Source: Cristatella mucedo (lineage: Eukaryota; Bryozoa; Phylactolaemata; Cristatellidae). From it: a stretch of 64,000 nt of DNA. Shown one piece after another: positions 1-13,364 of the stretch (positions within the stretch are counted from its first letter, which is position 1; the number at the start of each line of letters is the position of its first letter). A program made the position numbers and the translations under genes. Under the pieces are notes generated by a model. It worked only from the letters and a program-made list of their open reading frames with translations, did not search any database and was not told the DNA's origin. The DNA lies in contig WPIO01000013.1 of assembly GCA_009760855.2 (NCBI GenBank), positions 4,298,501 to 4,362,500 of the forward strand, read 5' to 3'.

Positions 1-1569
1 AGTCGGGGCACGCTCCCACGGACACAACGCACGATGCCCCCCCCCCCCCGTGTGGCTCAGCGGTGGCATCAAAGAAGGGCTTTCGCAGCCGGAGCCGGTA
101 ACAAGTTGCGTCTGTTCCTGAGCTGCCCAAGGACCTAGCACAACTAATAAGTAAGATCGGCACTCCGTGTTCTTCGCAAATAACTCGGTAGCAAGGCGAT
201 TTGCTGTGCTGCAGCTGCCACATGCAGCAGCCAGGCAAATTGCACCTTCGGCAGTCCGGTAAACTGCACGCAATCAATAACCTGACCATTGCTGCCAAAA
301 TGCAAACCACCGAGAAGTGAAGCGCATAAGTCCGATGAGCACATTCAGCCCAATCGTGCTACCCCCCACAATAATGCCAGAAGCGATTTGCTTTATAGAC
401 GTAGCTAAATCTTGTTAAAGCTTATAGATATCGGACATAAAAAGCATACACACAACGAGCTATTCATGATTCATCGGAGACCGTGGACGTTTGCTCGATT
501 TCTGTTGGCACAACTCTTGAATATGATCGAGCGTGTCACTCTCCAGTCTGGACTTGCAGTCCCTACTACCGGGCCCAATGGGGTGGTATCCGCTAAGCAC
601 AAGCTCGAAGGTGCACACCAAAGTCATACCGATTTGTCAGATCCCCCATAGACTAAAAGCTGACAGTAGAGGTGGCGAAAGACTTGACTTCGCGAGGCCC
701 CCAATGAGAAAAATGTACCAAATCATCTCCACGACCAACCTACACTGACTGCCCTGAAAGGACAAAATGCCAAGGTGCACCCGGCAATAACCAATAAAAT
801 TATTCTGCCCAATGGGTAAAAATAACTGGTGCTGGCCCGGTGAAAAATCTGGAACAGATAATGGGCCAGTTGCGAATTTTCAGTTTGGCATCCCTACTAA
901 TTAAAGTGAGAAAGTCCGTTCATCCCTATATCATGCCGCACGATGGACACGTGTGTCGATCACGTGTTTCATAAGGCACACGTGATCGTCAGTAGCAGCC
1001 ATGGATACTGCCACAGCTGCTATGTCTACCACGCCACAGGTATTTGCACTGGCGACGGCGTTTGCACAGAGACAAGTCTCGACCGTCGGCAAGCTTCCAT
1101 GCAGGCGAGTGTGCCAGCTATTGCAATGAAATGCAGGACAGTGCTGCTTACCGGAGGTTGCTGTGTGCTTCCCCGTGCAGACACTTGACACATGTCCAAC
1201 GAGGAAGCCGTACCCAAAACCAAAGGCGAGTGGCATACATAATAGCACCGCGCTGGGTGGTGTCAAGGAGATTGTGTGTGCACTCTTGGCACGGCTAGTT
1301 AACGGTACGAGGATGCGAGAGGGCTGACAGCTCAGTTGTGCTTTAGCAGTTCAGCTAGGTACAAAAGGCGTCGAGTAAGGCTGCAGCGGAAGTAAAGGAA
1401 AGTAAGGCAGTGCGGTGGCGGTACAGTAAAGGCCGACCGATTGAGCAGCCTCAAGACCGGCGTTTTTAACACGGGCCATCGCTTGAATCAGTTGTTATCA
1501 GGGTCTTCATCAAAGACCATGCCTCTCACAGTTGTGATCTACTGACCCCCTTGTGGCTGTCTAACCTTG
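1..1569. other. Unassigned host sequence, no supported gene
   Basis: Mixed-composition host DNA with a 13-base C run at 37-49. Short open frames here overlap each other on both strands and show no recognisable domain or splice pattern. I see no RNA gene or repeat family that I can support. Confidence 0.5.
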
Positions 1570-3310
1570 CTCGTGGAAGAGTTTTCCGAGTTCCTCACTA
1601 AAAATATTCGTGGGTGAGAGCCAGCTATCAATTGCAGGCGACTTTAGTGTTCACTTTAGCAACCCTAGGAACGGTCAGGTCTGCCCATGTCTTGACTGTT
1701 TGGAGAACTTCGGTTTGGTCCAACACATTAATTTTAATACTCATATCGGTGGTCAATTTCTGTCAAATCTCGTGATCACTACGGATGTCTGCCCGACTGA
1801 TCCTAGTTGTGTGCCCACTGACCAGTTTGGACGATTGTTCAATCTCCTTTACAGCTCCTGTTCTGTTGTAAGTGCAAGGTAACATCAAGTTTTTCCAGCA
1901 CCGCAACTTGAAAAGTACTGACCCAGAGAAACTTTGAAATCTGTTTGTGATGCAGGTATTCTTGATCTTCACCCAGACTCTGCCGACAGCCTCGATACCC
2001 TCACTGATGCGGTGAACGATAACTAGGAGTGCTCTTGACAAGTATATTCCCCTATATTGTGCCAGGGTACAGAATAGTGGGGGATTCCTTTCAACTAAAC
2101 AAAAATTTCAAAAGATGTGCCAAGCGCAGGCTTGAACGCTGCTTTAAGAAGTCCAGATTTGATGGCGACCAAGCCAATTTCAAAGACTTCCTCCGTGTCT
2201 ACACCCCAAAGCATAGAAAAGCCACGGCTTCTTTTCCCTCAAAAACTGAAGACCAGCCAGTCATATAAAACATATAAAACACATTTATAGGACAGTGAAC
2301 AACCTGCGAGCCAACCCTTGCGAAGTTTCCCCAGATACTGGCTCGGCCGACAGGTATTCTGCATTCTTCGTTGAAAAGTTACACATATTGGTGCCTCTAT
2401 AAAGCCCCTCCGACTACAGAAATTGCTGAGTCACAATCTGTGACCTTCCTAAAGAGTTTTTCTGAGATGTCTGATTACGAAGTGGCTACTGCAATGAAGC
2501 CTCGTAAAAAGAGCTCGTCTCCTGAAGACCCTATACCATTCCTTCTCTGGTCTTCACTGGCAGACAAACTTAGTTCGGCCATAACTCGGGTTTTTTATGC
2601 GTCAGGATAACGGGGTCGTTACAAATTTTTTCAATTCGGCCACAATGGTTCGACCAATACCTAAAAAGCCTATGTTGGATTCAGACGTCCTAGCAAACTG
2701 TCGCCCTGTTTCCCTACTTTGGTTTCATTCAAAAAATTCTCGAAAAGAATATCGCTGAGAAGCTTGTAGCATACATTAAAAAATGACTTGTCAGACTTCA
2801 GTAGGGATTCAAGCAACTTCACTCCACTGAAACTGCTCTCCTCTACGTAACCAACGACATCCTATGCAGCAGCGATGACAGGAATGTCATTGCCATAGAG
2901 GTGCTAGATCAATCAGCTGTGTTCGACACTATTGATCACGATATCCTACTAGAACCATTGAGACTAACGATCGGTCTGGACGAGGCACTGGCGTGGTTCA
3001 TCTCGTACTTATGCGATCGAGTTCAATCCGTGTCGTGTGGTGGTCAAGTCTTATCCACCAGACCAGTCACCTGGAGTCCCACAACGGTCTGTTTTCGGTC
3101 CCTTGCTGTTCTCCATTTATACTGAACCTCTGGGAGAAGTGATTAAGGCCCATGGGATCGACTATCTCTTCTATGCTGACGATACTCAGCTGTATTCGTC
3201 ATTCAAACCGTCGGAATCTACTGCAATGACTGATAAACTGAATGCTTGCCTCGACGAGAATCGATCCTGGATGTCGGCAAATTTTCTTACAAAACATAAC
3301 GAATACGATA
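1570..3310 (+). mobile_element. LINE family A, degenerate copy (endonuclease end plus reverse transcriptase)
   Basis: A non-LTR retrotransposon relic. Around 1630-1790 is the end of an apurinic-type endonuclease domain: a GDF motif, then FGLVQH, then a THIGG..L..LVITT stretch. From about 2370 the frame parallels the better copy at 61.4-63.0 kb, with RKKSSSPEDPIP, then a broken finger region, an FDTIDHD stretch near 2920 and FYADDTQLY near 3170. Stops and frameshifts break it throughout, and it fades out near 3310 with no 3' tail. Clade is CR1/L2-like from the RT motifs. It is inactive. Confidence 0.8.
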
Positions 3311-3749
3311 TCAAATTTGCTGAAGTCGTTAGTAATTTCAATAACTGCTCGCTCGGGGGAGGGGCACGTCCACCACAATAGAGGCGACAGGCCACGAGCG
3401 ACCTCCCCCACGAGCCATAGGTTCACCACAATGTAAAAAAGACAATAAACCGGCAATATGGTAGACGACAAATACTAACCTCTTCCCAGTCCAGTTCCAG
3501 ACTCTTTGGATAGTGTGCAGTCAATAGACATATCATCCAAACGCTAGCGAGTGGATGGTATTCAGCAGTTGACTTTGAGCAGCTTCAGGGAGGGACTATG
3601 TTTAAGCTTACAGGGGAGAAACCCAAATTGCTATGATACCATGCATCTTAAAAGCCACCGTGCTTGGGGCAAAATTACCGTTGCACTAAGCAAAACATAA
3701 AAGTATAACCGGATAGGTCATGACGAATTCTTCCTTATAAAATATCATT

Positions 3750-3905
3750 AAAAATAAAATTTATTTGTATAGCACCTTAAGAGAACTTAATCTCTATTCA
3801 GGTGCTTCACATATGCCACAGGGCTCGAGCCCACGACCTCGGCCAAACCTTGGTCTCGGCAAGCACCTTAACTACTGGGCCAAACCAGCTCGGCATTATG
3901 CATCA
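3750..3905 (-). mobile_element. tRNA-derived SINE, family S
   Basis: Read on the minus strand it has a tRNA-like head (box A around GGTTAAGGTGC, box B around GGGCTCGAGCCC) and then a 3' tail with a hairpin (AAGC.CCT...AGAGATTAAGTTCTCT...GGTGCT). The tail matches the 3' end of LINE family B. Other copies are at 16.55, 24.78, 30.5, 30.97, 38.5 and 39.9 kb. Confidence 0.75.
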
Positions 3906-4016
3906 AGCTCTTGCAGTTGGCTAAACGTACGTCTTGAAAATAAATTGCCCATACAAGCAACATAGCATGATGCAGCAGTGGATCCACACCCCCTTCATGC
4001 AATTCCAGCAACGCAC

Positions 4017-4112
4017 CTTGACAGCACGATGGCGTGTACTGCGAGTGCTCGTGGCTTCCTCCTCCTGCAGTTGCCTTGCTAAAGCCTCGTCATCGTCACA
4101 GCTGCTGCTTCT
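4017..4112 (-). CDS. Candidate exon of a SWIB/DEK_C-type nuclear protein (acidic UIM-like segment)
   Basis: A 96-nt open exon (32 codons) bounded on the minus strand by an acceptor ending GTGCAG and a donor AAG/GTGCGT. It encodes a Ser-rich start, the acidic stretch DDDEALARQLQEEE and a basic Ser/Thr/Arg end. Metazoan UAF30/spp27-like SWIB-domain proteins, as I recall them, carry a very similar D-D-E-A-L-A-R-x-L-Q-E-E-E block between an N-terminal DEK_C domain and the C-terminal SWIB domain. Both intron phases are 0, which fits the exons at 14194 and 14461. The SWIB exons expected next were not found and should lie left of the window. A chance open frame is possible but unlikely given the motif, the splice sites and the phase agreement. 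Confidence 0.55.
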
Positions 4113-4320
4113 CTGCACCGAGTCTGGCTTCTACGATAGTGCAGACAGAACGCTACATGGACAGCAAGAGAATCGCTCAAGCGGGCTTGCCTGATTCAGC
4201 GGGAAGGGCAGGCAGCAAAGGGGGACTGGGAGCCTTGGCCTCGGCCTTAACGTCACGGAGAGGAGCCAGCACATCGGGCAGCATCGGGCATGTTGCACCG
4301 ACTGCATGTCCGCGCTAGAA

Positions 4321-4395
4321 ACACACACACGCACACACACACACACACACACACATGCACACACATGCACACACATGCACACACACACGCACACA
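4321..4395. repeat. (CA)n microsatellite
   Basis: About 75 bp of CA dinucleotides with interspersed TGCA and CGCA variants. Open frames over it are low-complexity artefacts. Confidence 0.95.
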
Positions 4396-4399
4396 TAAG

Positions 4400-7065
4400 G
4401 CCTGGTAGAACTCTGGGTGCACTGCAAAGTGCAACGATAACAAAACCTGGTAACGAACGAGCAGAGCATTTTTTAAAGCAACTGCGCCTGCTCAGATCTC
4501 CTGCTTGCCATCACGGCAAGCGGCTACGGAAAGCCTGCTTCTGACTGTGATCTTCGCAAGAATCAAGCTGCTATCGGCTATTGCTCACTTGTCTATTCGA
4601 ATGACTAGCAAGGTCCAGCAGAGAAGGCAAGTTCCAGCACCACGAAAGCAGGCCGGTGCATCGCTGCTATAATGTTCATGCATGAAAAAAACGAGAGCAC
4701 AGATCGCGAAGTTCCGTAATGGCACCGAAGGGGAAAATGTTCACAATATGCAGAAAATAAAGCTCCGGCATGTTTGGTGACATGCATAGTAATAATTACC
4801 CAACCGGAAAAAGAAATAAACTGCTGCAGTGATGTACAAGCAGTGCTCAACTCATATTATCAAAATTTCACCGTGATCCGTAAGTGCTGGCCGAGTTATT
4901 CCAGTGCACAAAGCTACAGTGTAAATGAAATTATTTTAAACAAGGCCGATTTCATTTCTAAAATATTTGTATTTTGAAAGGTACACTGAGCAAATATTCG
5001 ATTATTAGACGAACATTCTCGGTATTTTCTCGGCATTCACCCTTAAGAAAACCAAATTAATCTTGAGCTGGGATTGCAAATAGAAAGCACGACGTGTGCA
5101 AATCCAATCTTGAGCATAACGGCCAAACAGTAGCCTTACAGTTGTGTGTACACCACTAAACACCACGCACCGACCAAGGAATGACGTTCTTATCCCGGAG
5201 AGGAAACTGGACTGTCTGCAGGTCATTTGCATAGTCTAATACCAATGAATCAGTCCTATGTCGGTACTAGGCAGAAGTTCTTAAAACCTATTACATGTCT
5301 GGTTAATACAAACACGTGTAATGCAGACTGCAGATCGTCATAGAAGTGGCAACGTATAACAACTGGTCACCGAAGGTACGGATGCATTTATGCTTTCCTC
5401 AAATTATATGCCTCACGACATGAAATTTAAGAAATCGCACAGATAAACTATGTTGCCGGAACTACTTTAGCTTTCGCTGGATGGCAATGGCAGCCTTGGA
5501 GTTTTTCAATGATGACTTTCTAAGGTAGAGGCTGGTAGCTTGATTTAAAAAAAAGTGATGAAAGCACTTATATACTAATAGCAGATGACAAGATTTGACA
5601 TTCTGGCAATTAGCTTGAACACTATGCATGTTGGCAGCTAACATTGGGAGGTCGGTCAGAGCCAGTCTATCCGACTGACATTACCAAAACCGAATGCAAA
5701 GAGCAAGTTTGTATGTATGCATGTATGCATCTCCTTTTGTAACTCCACAAACCCACCACAAGGATGGAGTGAGTGTCATGCAGGAGGGTTCTCTTTGGCG
5801 CAGTGGAAGCTGCAAAGGCTCCAATCATGGACACAATCATGCACACAATCATGGATCAATCATGGACACACAGGCTGCCTAGGCCATAATCTACTAACAG
5901 TAGAAAGTTGTAACGAAACACAAAGTAAAGTTACGATGTAAAAATCTTTCGCAGATGAAATGCGACCTTTGCATTGCTTACCCGTTTAGTTTTACAAACC
6001 CACAAGAGCCGATTGCATTATTTACTCATTCAACTTCACAAACCCACACGAGCAGCCGGGCACTTGCTTGAAGAAATTAATGAGCATACGAGATGGCTAA
6101 TCAGCCAAGGTCTTGCACATCGGCATGCAGTGGCATGCTGAACTTTAGCTGATATTTTGTTATAGGCCTACGGCAAGATTCTCAACTACGTGACTGAAGA
6201 AGCACTTGAACGTAGCAGTGCAGCATTTGGCTGCAGCAGCGCATAATGAGATATAAGCCTTGCACCTCCTCTTCCCCCCCCCCCCCCCCCCCGCAAGAGC
6301 AGGTTAAGCACGTGCACCTGCAGATCTCCCGAGGCTCTTTGCACGGCAGACTACTAAGACCGCACTACGCAATTACTGCAGCCTTTGTAGGTCATGGACG
6401 GACGGTCTAATAGCACGACCTTGCCATGGTAGCGCTATAGGCTACCCTTGATAAGACTTACGTTGCAGCTGCCAATCAATCCCGATATTCAATAGATTTC
6501 CATGTGACAATAAAAATGAATAGTAACAGCAGGTTCTACCATTCCAAAACATATCGTCCAAACTAGGCAAAATCCAGCTGATTTTAAGAGATTGCTTTTA
6601 AAACTCTGCCGTGCAGCAAACACAACAGGTGAGACTTATGCAAAGCTAATCTGTTTTTCTGCCCACGGCACACGAGAAATTATGCGCTTACATACCTCGC
6701 ATGCTTGCCTCATGCCTGCAATCTGCTACGAATGTGCTTCAGGGCTATATCTGCCATGATAGCTACGCCTACTCTTAGCGACCATACCACGTATTTGGTA
6801 CTACAGTGAATGTCTATTATCGTTTCACTATTGCCATTCAAATGGATTCCTGGATACAGTTGATTCTGCCAGGGTTCGGTAAATTGGGTATCTCCAGCAG
6901 AAAGCCCAGACCAAACAAGAGGCGTAAGGGAAGCATTTCTATTGTAGTTGCATTGTTGCATGCCATTTAGCACAATCTCCCTTAAGCACTGCAGTGAATC
7001 GCTTTAACTTGACAGTCGTCAAGCCTACTATAACCCCATTTGCCATTATTGGAATGCACCCACGG
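4400..7065. other. Host intergenic or intronic sequence with minor repeats
   Basis: No supported gene; it would be intronic to the SWIB-type gene if that model holds. It contains a short antisense LINE-A 3' tail at about 5710-5800, a CAATCATGGACA-type degenerate tandem at 5820-5875, two loosely similar 'cacaaacccaca' segments near 5990-6060, and a 19-base C homopolymer at 6274-6292. Confidence 0.5.
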
Positions 7066-7069
7066 AATG

Positions 7070-8672
7070 CTCTTTCAGTATGCAATAAAACTCCTAAAAA
7101 AGCTTGACACTTTTCATGACATCTCCCTCGACCTATTTGCTGCGACTAGGATCTGGCTAAAATCGACAAGTTCCCCCCAAAGATAAGTGATGACACCTAC
7201 CAATACAGACTTCTTTCTACTCATAAACCCCAGGGTCAAGAACAGCTGGTGGTAAAGTGGGCCATGCTACTCATTCCTTGCTCAACTTCAACCTCTTTGC
7301 TGTCCCCTCACAACAGTCCTTCTAATCTCTCGAACTCAGTCAGCATGCATCCAATTACGGCGGTCATCTATTGCCGACGGGTGTCAAGACTTGCTTTATT
7401 TATGATTTTGCAGACCTGATTTCGATTCTGCCTTCCGGAAATTATCCATTCCTCGTTATGATTTTAACCTCCATTTCGATAAACCCAGTAACCCTTTATG
7501 AGCAGTATTTTGAAAATTGGTAGATTCAATATCTCTCGTGGCTCACGTGCATGGGCCCTACTCTCAACAAAGGTCACACTCTTGATCAAATATTGTGCTG
7601 CGATTGCAAGCTGGCAAATACTATCATTACAAAATTCTGCAAACCCAACTAAACGAAGATCTCGTACTTTCTGCAGAATGTATCCACTTCGGTAAAAAAA
7701 AAATCGTATGAGAATCCAAGAGCCTTAGGAACCTTGACCACGAAGGTGGTCACAAAAATATCTTCCCTGTCCCTACTGCCCGATCCTCCATACGACCTTA
7801 CCCTATGTGCTGGGATGCAACAACACGAAGCTTGCCGATGTTTTTCGGACCTCTGACGGAGTACAAGGCATGCAATCACCCTGGGAGCCAACAATTAACT
7901 GCAGACACTAAACTGGCAAGGATGACAAAGCACAAGCTCGAAAAACCTCCCACCACTGACTGACCGACTGCCCCCACCACTGATTGACCGACTGCCCATC
8001 GACCAAAACTGACTACCCACCGACCAAAACTGACTGCCCATCGACAGGAATGTGACTGTAGGTCGTACCATCCTGGCAAAGACAATATAGCTTCTAAATG
8101 AGCAGAATTGCATCACATTTGAACAATCGAAAAATACTTACATCGACCAACAACTATCTCCTTAACCACTCCCATGTCAGCACATTACCTAGCAATATTT
8201 GCTCTGATCTAGCTTCCTTGTTAGCAAGATAAAAAAGATGAGCAAGTCCATTGCCAAGGTAACGTCTCCAGTGGACTCCTCAGCCTCCTTACTTTACCTC
8301 CGTGTCCACCTTCAAGCCTGCCATTAATGACCTCATCGCGACAAAAGCTTTCGCTCTGCAGATCTTAGAATGTGGAACTCATTTCCACAATTCCTATGCA
8401 TAGACATGTACTCTCCTACTGCCGACTATGGCACATCTTTTCAAGATGTACTGAGCGGCTACTTCCATGAAACTCACTATCTCAACTGCCTTTCTGATTC
8501 AGCTATGCTTCTCACTTTCCTTTTGTTGGTGAAGCCTGTTGGCTACCAAAGGCACACCGAAAGCCGCTTAGGCTTCGAGTGTGCTATAGAAAACTCTCCT
8601 TCGTAACACCTGCATAGTCTTTGAGGCTTTGTGGATTGACTGATGGATATACATTACATTACATCTCGAAGT
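7070..8672 (+). mobile_element. LINE family A, internally deleted copy
   Basis: The endonuclease domain is recognisable at 7120-7600 (DLFAATRIWLK, a GG..V stretch, then HVHGPTL). It passes into a degenerate linker and then jumps near 8345 to the extreme 3' end (WNSFPQFL and the short tail ORF), finishing with the family's (CATTA)n tail at about 8650-8665. The whole reverse transcriptase is missing. The deletion may predate or postdate insertion. Confidence 0.75.
7950..8045. repeat. Short degenerate tandem repeat
   Basis: Four or so copies of a unit built on GACCGACTGCCCA / GACCAAAACTGACT, inside the degenerate LINE-A linker. Confidence 0.7.
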
Positions 8673-9745
8673 TCATCTCTCCCAGTCTAAGAAGGCTAGC
8701 AGCCCTCTAGACACCGTGCCTATGGCCTCCTTTTGGAGTGCCTAGATTTGTTGCTGCCCTGCATATATAACAAAATAAATGCCCTTAGCTTCAGGTAAAG
8801 TATCTGCCATCTTCAAAAGAGGCCTTTGTATGGCCACTCATTGAGAAATCGACACTCGACCATGATAATTAAGGCAACTTCCTTCATGTCTCCCTGTTGC
8901 CGTTCCAATATAAGACATGAAAGCAGGTAGAGTCAGATCAGTAAAACTCTTATATCAAAACGCTCCACTTAGCAAGGAAGTTCCTCCCTCAGTAAGAGAT
9001 TTAAAAGCATATATATCAGGGGCCAATGGCTGCCCAGTGAGCCTTTACCGTATGGGGTACCCCAGGAATCACTGCTTACTGGCCTACCAGCATGTGCGAT
9101 CAGGCGATTGCAGCTTGTGCAAAACTCTGCAGCTAGGCTTGTCTGTCGTGAGCGTCGCAGTTGCCACATTACTCCACTTCTCGCCGACCTGCACTGGCTA
9201 CCAGTGAGGCAACGGATTGACTTCAAGGTTTTGTCGCTCACTTTTAGGTCTCTTCATTCTATGGCTCCAGCCTATCTTTCAAATATACTCCCCAATCAGG
9301 CCAAGCATCGTACCACCCGCTTTTCGGAATCCAACAGTCTGGAAATACCTGGTACAAACCTTAAATCCTTTGGAGACCGTGCATTTAGCTCGTATGCTCC
9401 CAAACCCTGGAACTCCCTCCCGACCTGCGTCAGAACATCCCCTGACCTGACCACATTTAAAAGGAACTTAAAAACACACCTATTTAGGATAGCATTTAGT
9501 GGGTCCCTGTGATTCGTCCTTGATGTGCTTATGCGTGCTGACACTGTGCATGCTGCCACTAACCACATTTGCATGCTGACCCTGTGCATGTCACCCCTAA
9601 CCATATTATTCATTTCATTTGTTTTTCAAGCATGATTTTACTTACCATTCAATTGCATTTCACTTTACAGCAAATGTAAAGCGCCTAGAGAGAGATTGAG
9701 TTCTCTGAGGGCGCTTTATCAAGCACATTATTATTATTATTATCA
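8672..9745 (+). mobile_element. LINE family B, internally deleted copy
   Basis: It begins with the pre-RT segment of family B (about 8675-8900) and then jumps to the C-terminal part of ORF2 (LQLVQNSAARLVCRERRS...LHWLPVRQRIDFKVLSL) at 9100-9510. The 3' UTR holds the hairpin tail at about 9673-9730 and ends in (ATT)n. The ORF2 C-terminus is open for 134 codons. The RT catalytic region is absent. Confidence 0.85.
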
Positions 9746-9766
9746 TTACTGCTTAGTCTTACAACT

Positions 9767-9898
<132 letters not shown>

Positions 9899-10049
9899 TT
9901 GCTAGCATAATTGCCAAGCACAGCCCATGGCTTCATTGTTAAGCAGATGGAACACAGCTATACCTGTACAGTAACACCTCCCTACCTTTCAGCAAACAGT
10001 CGAAGGGTCTAAACTTCCTTTCAACATACATTGCGTACATTTGCATTTG

Positions 10050-10430
10050 CATGGCGGTAAACTTTCTTAAACTGAATGATGATAAAACCAACTTACCGGC
10101 GATGGGTAAACCTGGTGTCACTCAGACCGTAAAAACCTAACCCTCAAATCTAATTTAGCCTCTGTGCAGAATCTGTGTAGTATTCCAAAATGACTTTTTA
10201 CTACACAACCACATCAGCTCCACAGTCAAATCTGCCCACTTTCACCTAGGTAACATAGAATAAGTTCGGGCTAGCTTACATATGTACACCATGGCCAAGC
10301 GGGTTCATGCATTCGTGACATCCTGATTAGACTGTTTGAATGTTTGGAGCAAACGTCTGCAGCTAGACTTGCCTGTAGTGATTGTCGTAACTGTCACTCT
10401 GTGTCAATATCATCCGAACTCTAGCAGCTT
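10050..10430 (+). mobile_element. LINE family B fragment
   Basis: A degenerate ORF2 piece: an LNDDKT-like stretch after the RT active site (about 10070-10100), the SSTVKSAHFHL block, and LQLDLPV at 10360. No 3' tail. Non-coding. Confidence 0.7.
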
Positions 10431-11690
10431 AACCAAAGTGAGCATACTGCTAATCTGTAAATTCAAGAATTCGGCTGTGGATCTCATTTTTCTTAAGGCA
10501 GCTATACTGGCTATTAATCCAGCTCCAGGCTCTGAGAACAACTTTGACATACACACTCACGGTAAAAAAAGTCCTTTGCACTCTAAGAGTTGCTGCATAA
10601 TCATAAATATTGCAGTGTTTCGTGCACTACAGGCTGTCAAAAATACTACCACAAGACAGGATTCATATCAAAAAGTAATATTAGAGCTATTAACTTAATA
10701 AATGTTGTGTGCGACCAGTTAGGTTTGCTTTAAATGAGCCAGAAAAGACACAGACCTGCTTCATTAGCTTCTTGGGCCAGTATTCCAGTATTGAATACGG
10801 TCAAGGTTTTTGGAAGGCAATCCTTTGCAATATAATCCCTTCCCTGTGTACCAAGAGTAATTGGAGATGACAGAATTGTAAGCAAAAAAAGGCAGCTCGG
10901 TGGCTAGCCAAGGCACATCTTCAGTCGATAGAGAGGTTTAATAACGCCAACGGGTTACAAATGTGCCGCCATGTACAGGACATGGTTCAAGGCAATAAAA
11001 GATACCGATGACATGGTAAGAACAAAAAAATCGTCTTTTCTGTTAGGTAAGAAATTAAGGCATCTTACGAAACTATTACCCACAGCTAGACTCGTTCGGT
11101 GTATCATTGTGGAAAAAAGAATTAATGATCCGAATCATAGTTTTTACCTACACTTTTTAATTCATACAGCTTAGTGTACCCTTGGATCGTAATACACAGT
11201 AATTTTCATCACAGGCTGAGGCTGCATTTCCCCATGCAATACCCAGCATAGTTGTAATGGACATCTCCATTAGAAATGTCTCCAGAAAGTTGTAGAGACT
11301 GCACTTTTTGACAGATTTCGTAATCCCTTTTAACATTTTAGGCAGGCTATTATGCCTACAAAATACAAGCCATAAATGTGGGAACAGTTCCGGTGAGTTC
11401 CCATAGTAATTGTTTATTTAAAAAAAGGTAGTTGGACAATTTCTTCAAATCTGGTTCATTGATATCTTTCACCAACTCACACCTTGAACGGCCTGCGGAG
11501 GCAGCAGAGCCGTTTTCAAACCTATTCCCCTGTTGTAGCAATGCCCTGGCCAACCACTGAAATGTTTTTTCCCCGGAGCACAATTGCTGACATGTCAAAC
11601 ATTGCTTTATGCACAATGAAGGGTCGATACAAGAATTATCGTCCAAAAACAGTGACTATGTAGAACACCGGAAGTGCAAGCAAACTAACC
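10431..11690. other. Unassigned host sequence
   Basis: AT-leaning sequence with no recognisable gene, repeat family or RNA. Confidence 0.5.
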
Positions 11691-11694
11691 TAAC

Positions 11695-11768
11695 TGATGA
11701 TGTCGGTGAGAGAGCAAATGATGATGTCGGTCTAGGTGATGATGTCGATGAACTCATGATGTCGGTCT
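11695..11768. repeat. Degenerate GATGATGTCGGT repeat
   Basis: Four irregular copies of GATGATGTCGGT-like units ending exactly where a 5'-truncated LINE-B copy begins. Confidence 0.7.
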
Positions 11769-12609
11769 AGGTGTCATATTTCAAAGCGACCTCTCGTTAG
11801 ACGACCATATCAGCTCCACAGTCAAATCTGCCTATTTTCAGCTTCATAACATTTTCACTTCATAACATTGCTAAAATTCAGGCTTGTTTAGATAAGGATA
11901 CCACGTCCAAGTTGGTCCATGCATTCGTGACATCCCGTCTCGACTTCTGCAACTCACTTCTTACTGGCCTACCAGCATGTGCGATCAGGCGATTGCAGCT
12001 GGTGCAAAACTTTGCAGCCAGGCTAGTCTGTCGTGAGTGTCGCAGTTGCCACATTACTCCACTTCTCGCCGACCTGCACTGGCTACCAGTCAGGCAACGG
12101 ATTGACTTCAAGGTTTTGTCACTCACTTTTAGGTCACTTCATTATTTGGCTCCAGCCTATCTCTAAGATATACTCCCCCATCAGGCCAAGCATCGTACCA
12201 CCCGCTTTTCGGAATCCAACAGTCTACAAATACCTCGTACAAACCTCAAATCCTTTGGAGACCGTGCGTTTAGTTCGTATGCTCCCAAAGCCTGGAACTC
12301 CCTCCCGACATGCGTCAGAACATCCCCAGACTTGACCACATTTAAAAAGAACTTAAAAACACCTGCTTAGGACAGCCTGTAGTATGTCCCTGTGACTCGT
12401 CCTTCATGTGCTTATGTGTGCTGACACTGTGCATGCTGCCACTAACCAAATTTGCATGCCGACCCTGTGCATGTCACCCCTAACCATGTTATTCTTTTTG
12501 TTTGTTTATCAAGCATGATATTACTCACCATTCAATTGCATTTCCCTTTGCAGCAAATGTAAAGCGCCTAGAGAGAGATTGAGTTCTCTGAGGGCGCTTT
12601 ATCAAGTGC

Positions 12610-12640
<31 letters not shown>
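11768..12640 (+). mobile_element. LINE family B, 5'-truncated copy with complete 3' end
   Basis: It starts inside ORF2 at the VIFQSDLSLDDHISSTVKS block and runs through LQLVQNFAARLVCRE and LHWLPVRQRIDF to the 3' UTR hairpin and an (ATT)n tail at 12610-12637. It carries a few stops and frameshifts. Very similar to the copies at 8.7, 21.2 and 37.3 kb. Confidence 0.88.
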
Positions 12641-12641
<1 letters not shown>

Positions 12642-13054
12642 AACCATTTGTATCGAACGTTAATTCACGATACGAATCGAATTGTGGGTATCATTTCTGT
12701 AGCATACGGTCCAAACACTGCAATTTTATATTCTAAAGTGAGTCGAGGTGTGCACAGTTTTTTACACGAACATACACTCATGTCCACGGTAATTACAGCG
12801 TGCCCACTCGTATCTATGAACTCCAAACAATATTGCGAACGTGGAGGTCGGCCATATAACCTTCTGCTAAAGTTGTGAAATCGGGGAAACGGCATAAAAG
12901 TTGCACGATTCAAAATATTTTCATTTAGGCCATTAGGGTAATAAGAGGGTTTTCTGCAATGACGCGCACAGTTAAGGTATGCAAAGCATGAGAAAATATT
13001 TATTGACAGCATAAAGAAAACAATATGCTGTAGCTATTGGTATATATGCATTTA

Positions 13055-13270
13055 TTGTGACCATCAGGTCCCATCAGGATTCTTTATAACAATCCTTGTC
13101 TGGCCAACCATAGGTGACCAGCTTCTGAGTGGTCTCCTCTGCCATAGCACATTCAACAGAGCCTGAATTTTACTTAGAAGGTCGGATTCCAAACACCCCA
13201 CCTCAGTCGCCTGTCAATATCGTCCCATAAAAGTTCTATGGGTTCTGACCAGGCGACTGTGTGAGCCACT
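13055..13270 (-). mobile_element. Tc1/mariner transposase relic, minus copy
   Basis: The minus strand shows the end of a Tc1-type transposase with stops: an SPG-QNP..stop stretch (from SPDLNPIE), a D-I-D-R-like stretch and then a GVF/GVW block. The downstream flank has CCAGACAAGG...TATAAAGAATCC, also present in the plus-strand copy at 13.37-13.69 kb. Inactive. Confidence 0.6.
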
Positions 13271-13364
13271 ACATCGGCACCATGCCGGGTTTGTCATAAA
13301 AAAAGCACTTTAGCCATGCTATCGTTGGTCAAGCAAGTTGGATTTCAAAGCTTAAATACTCTGC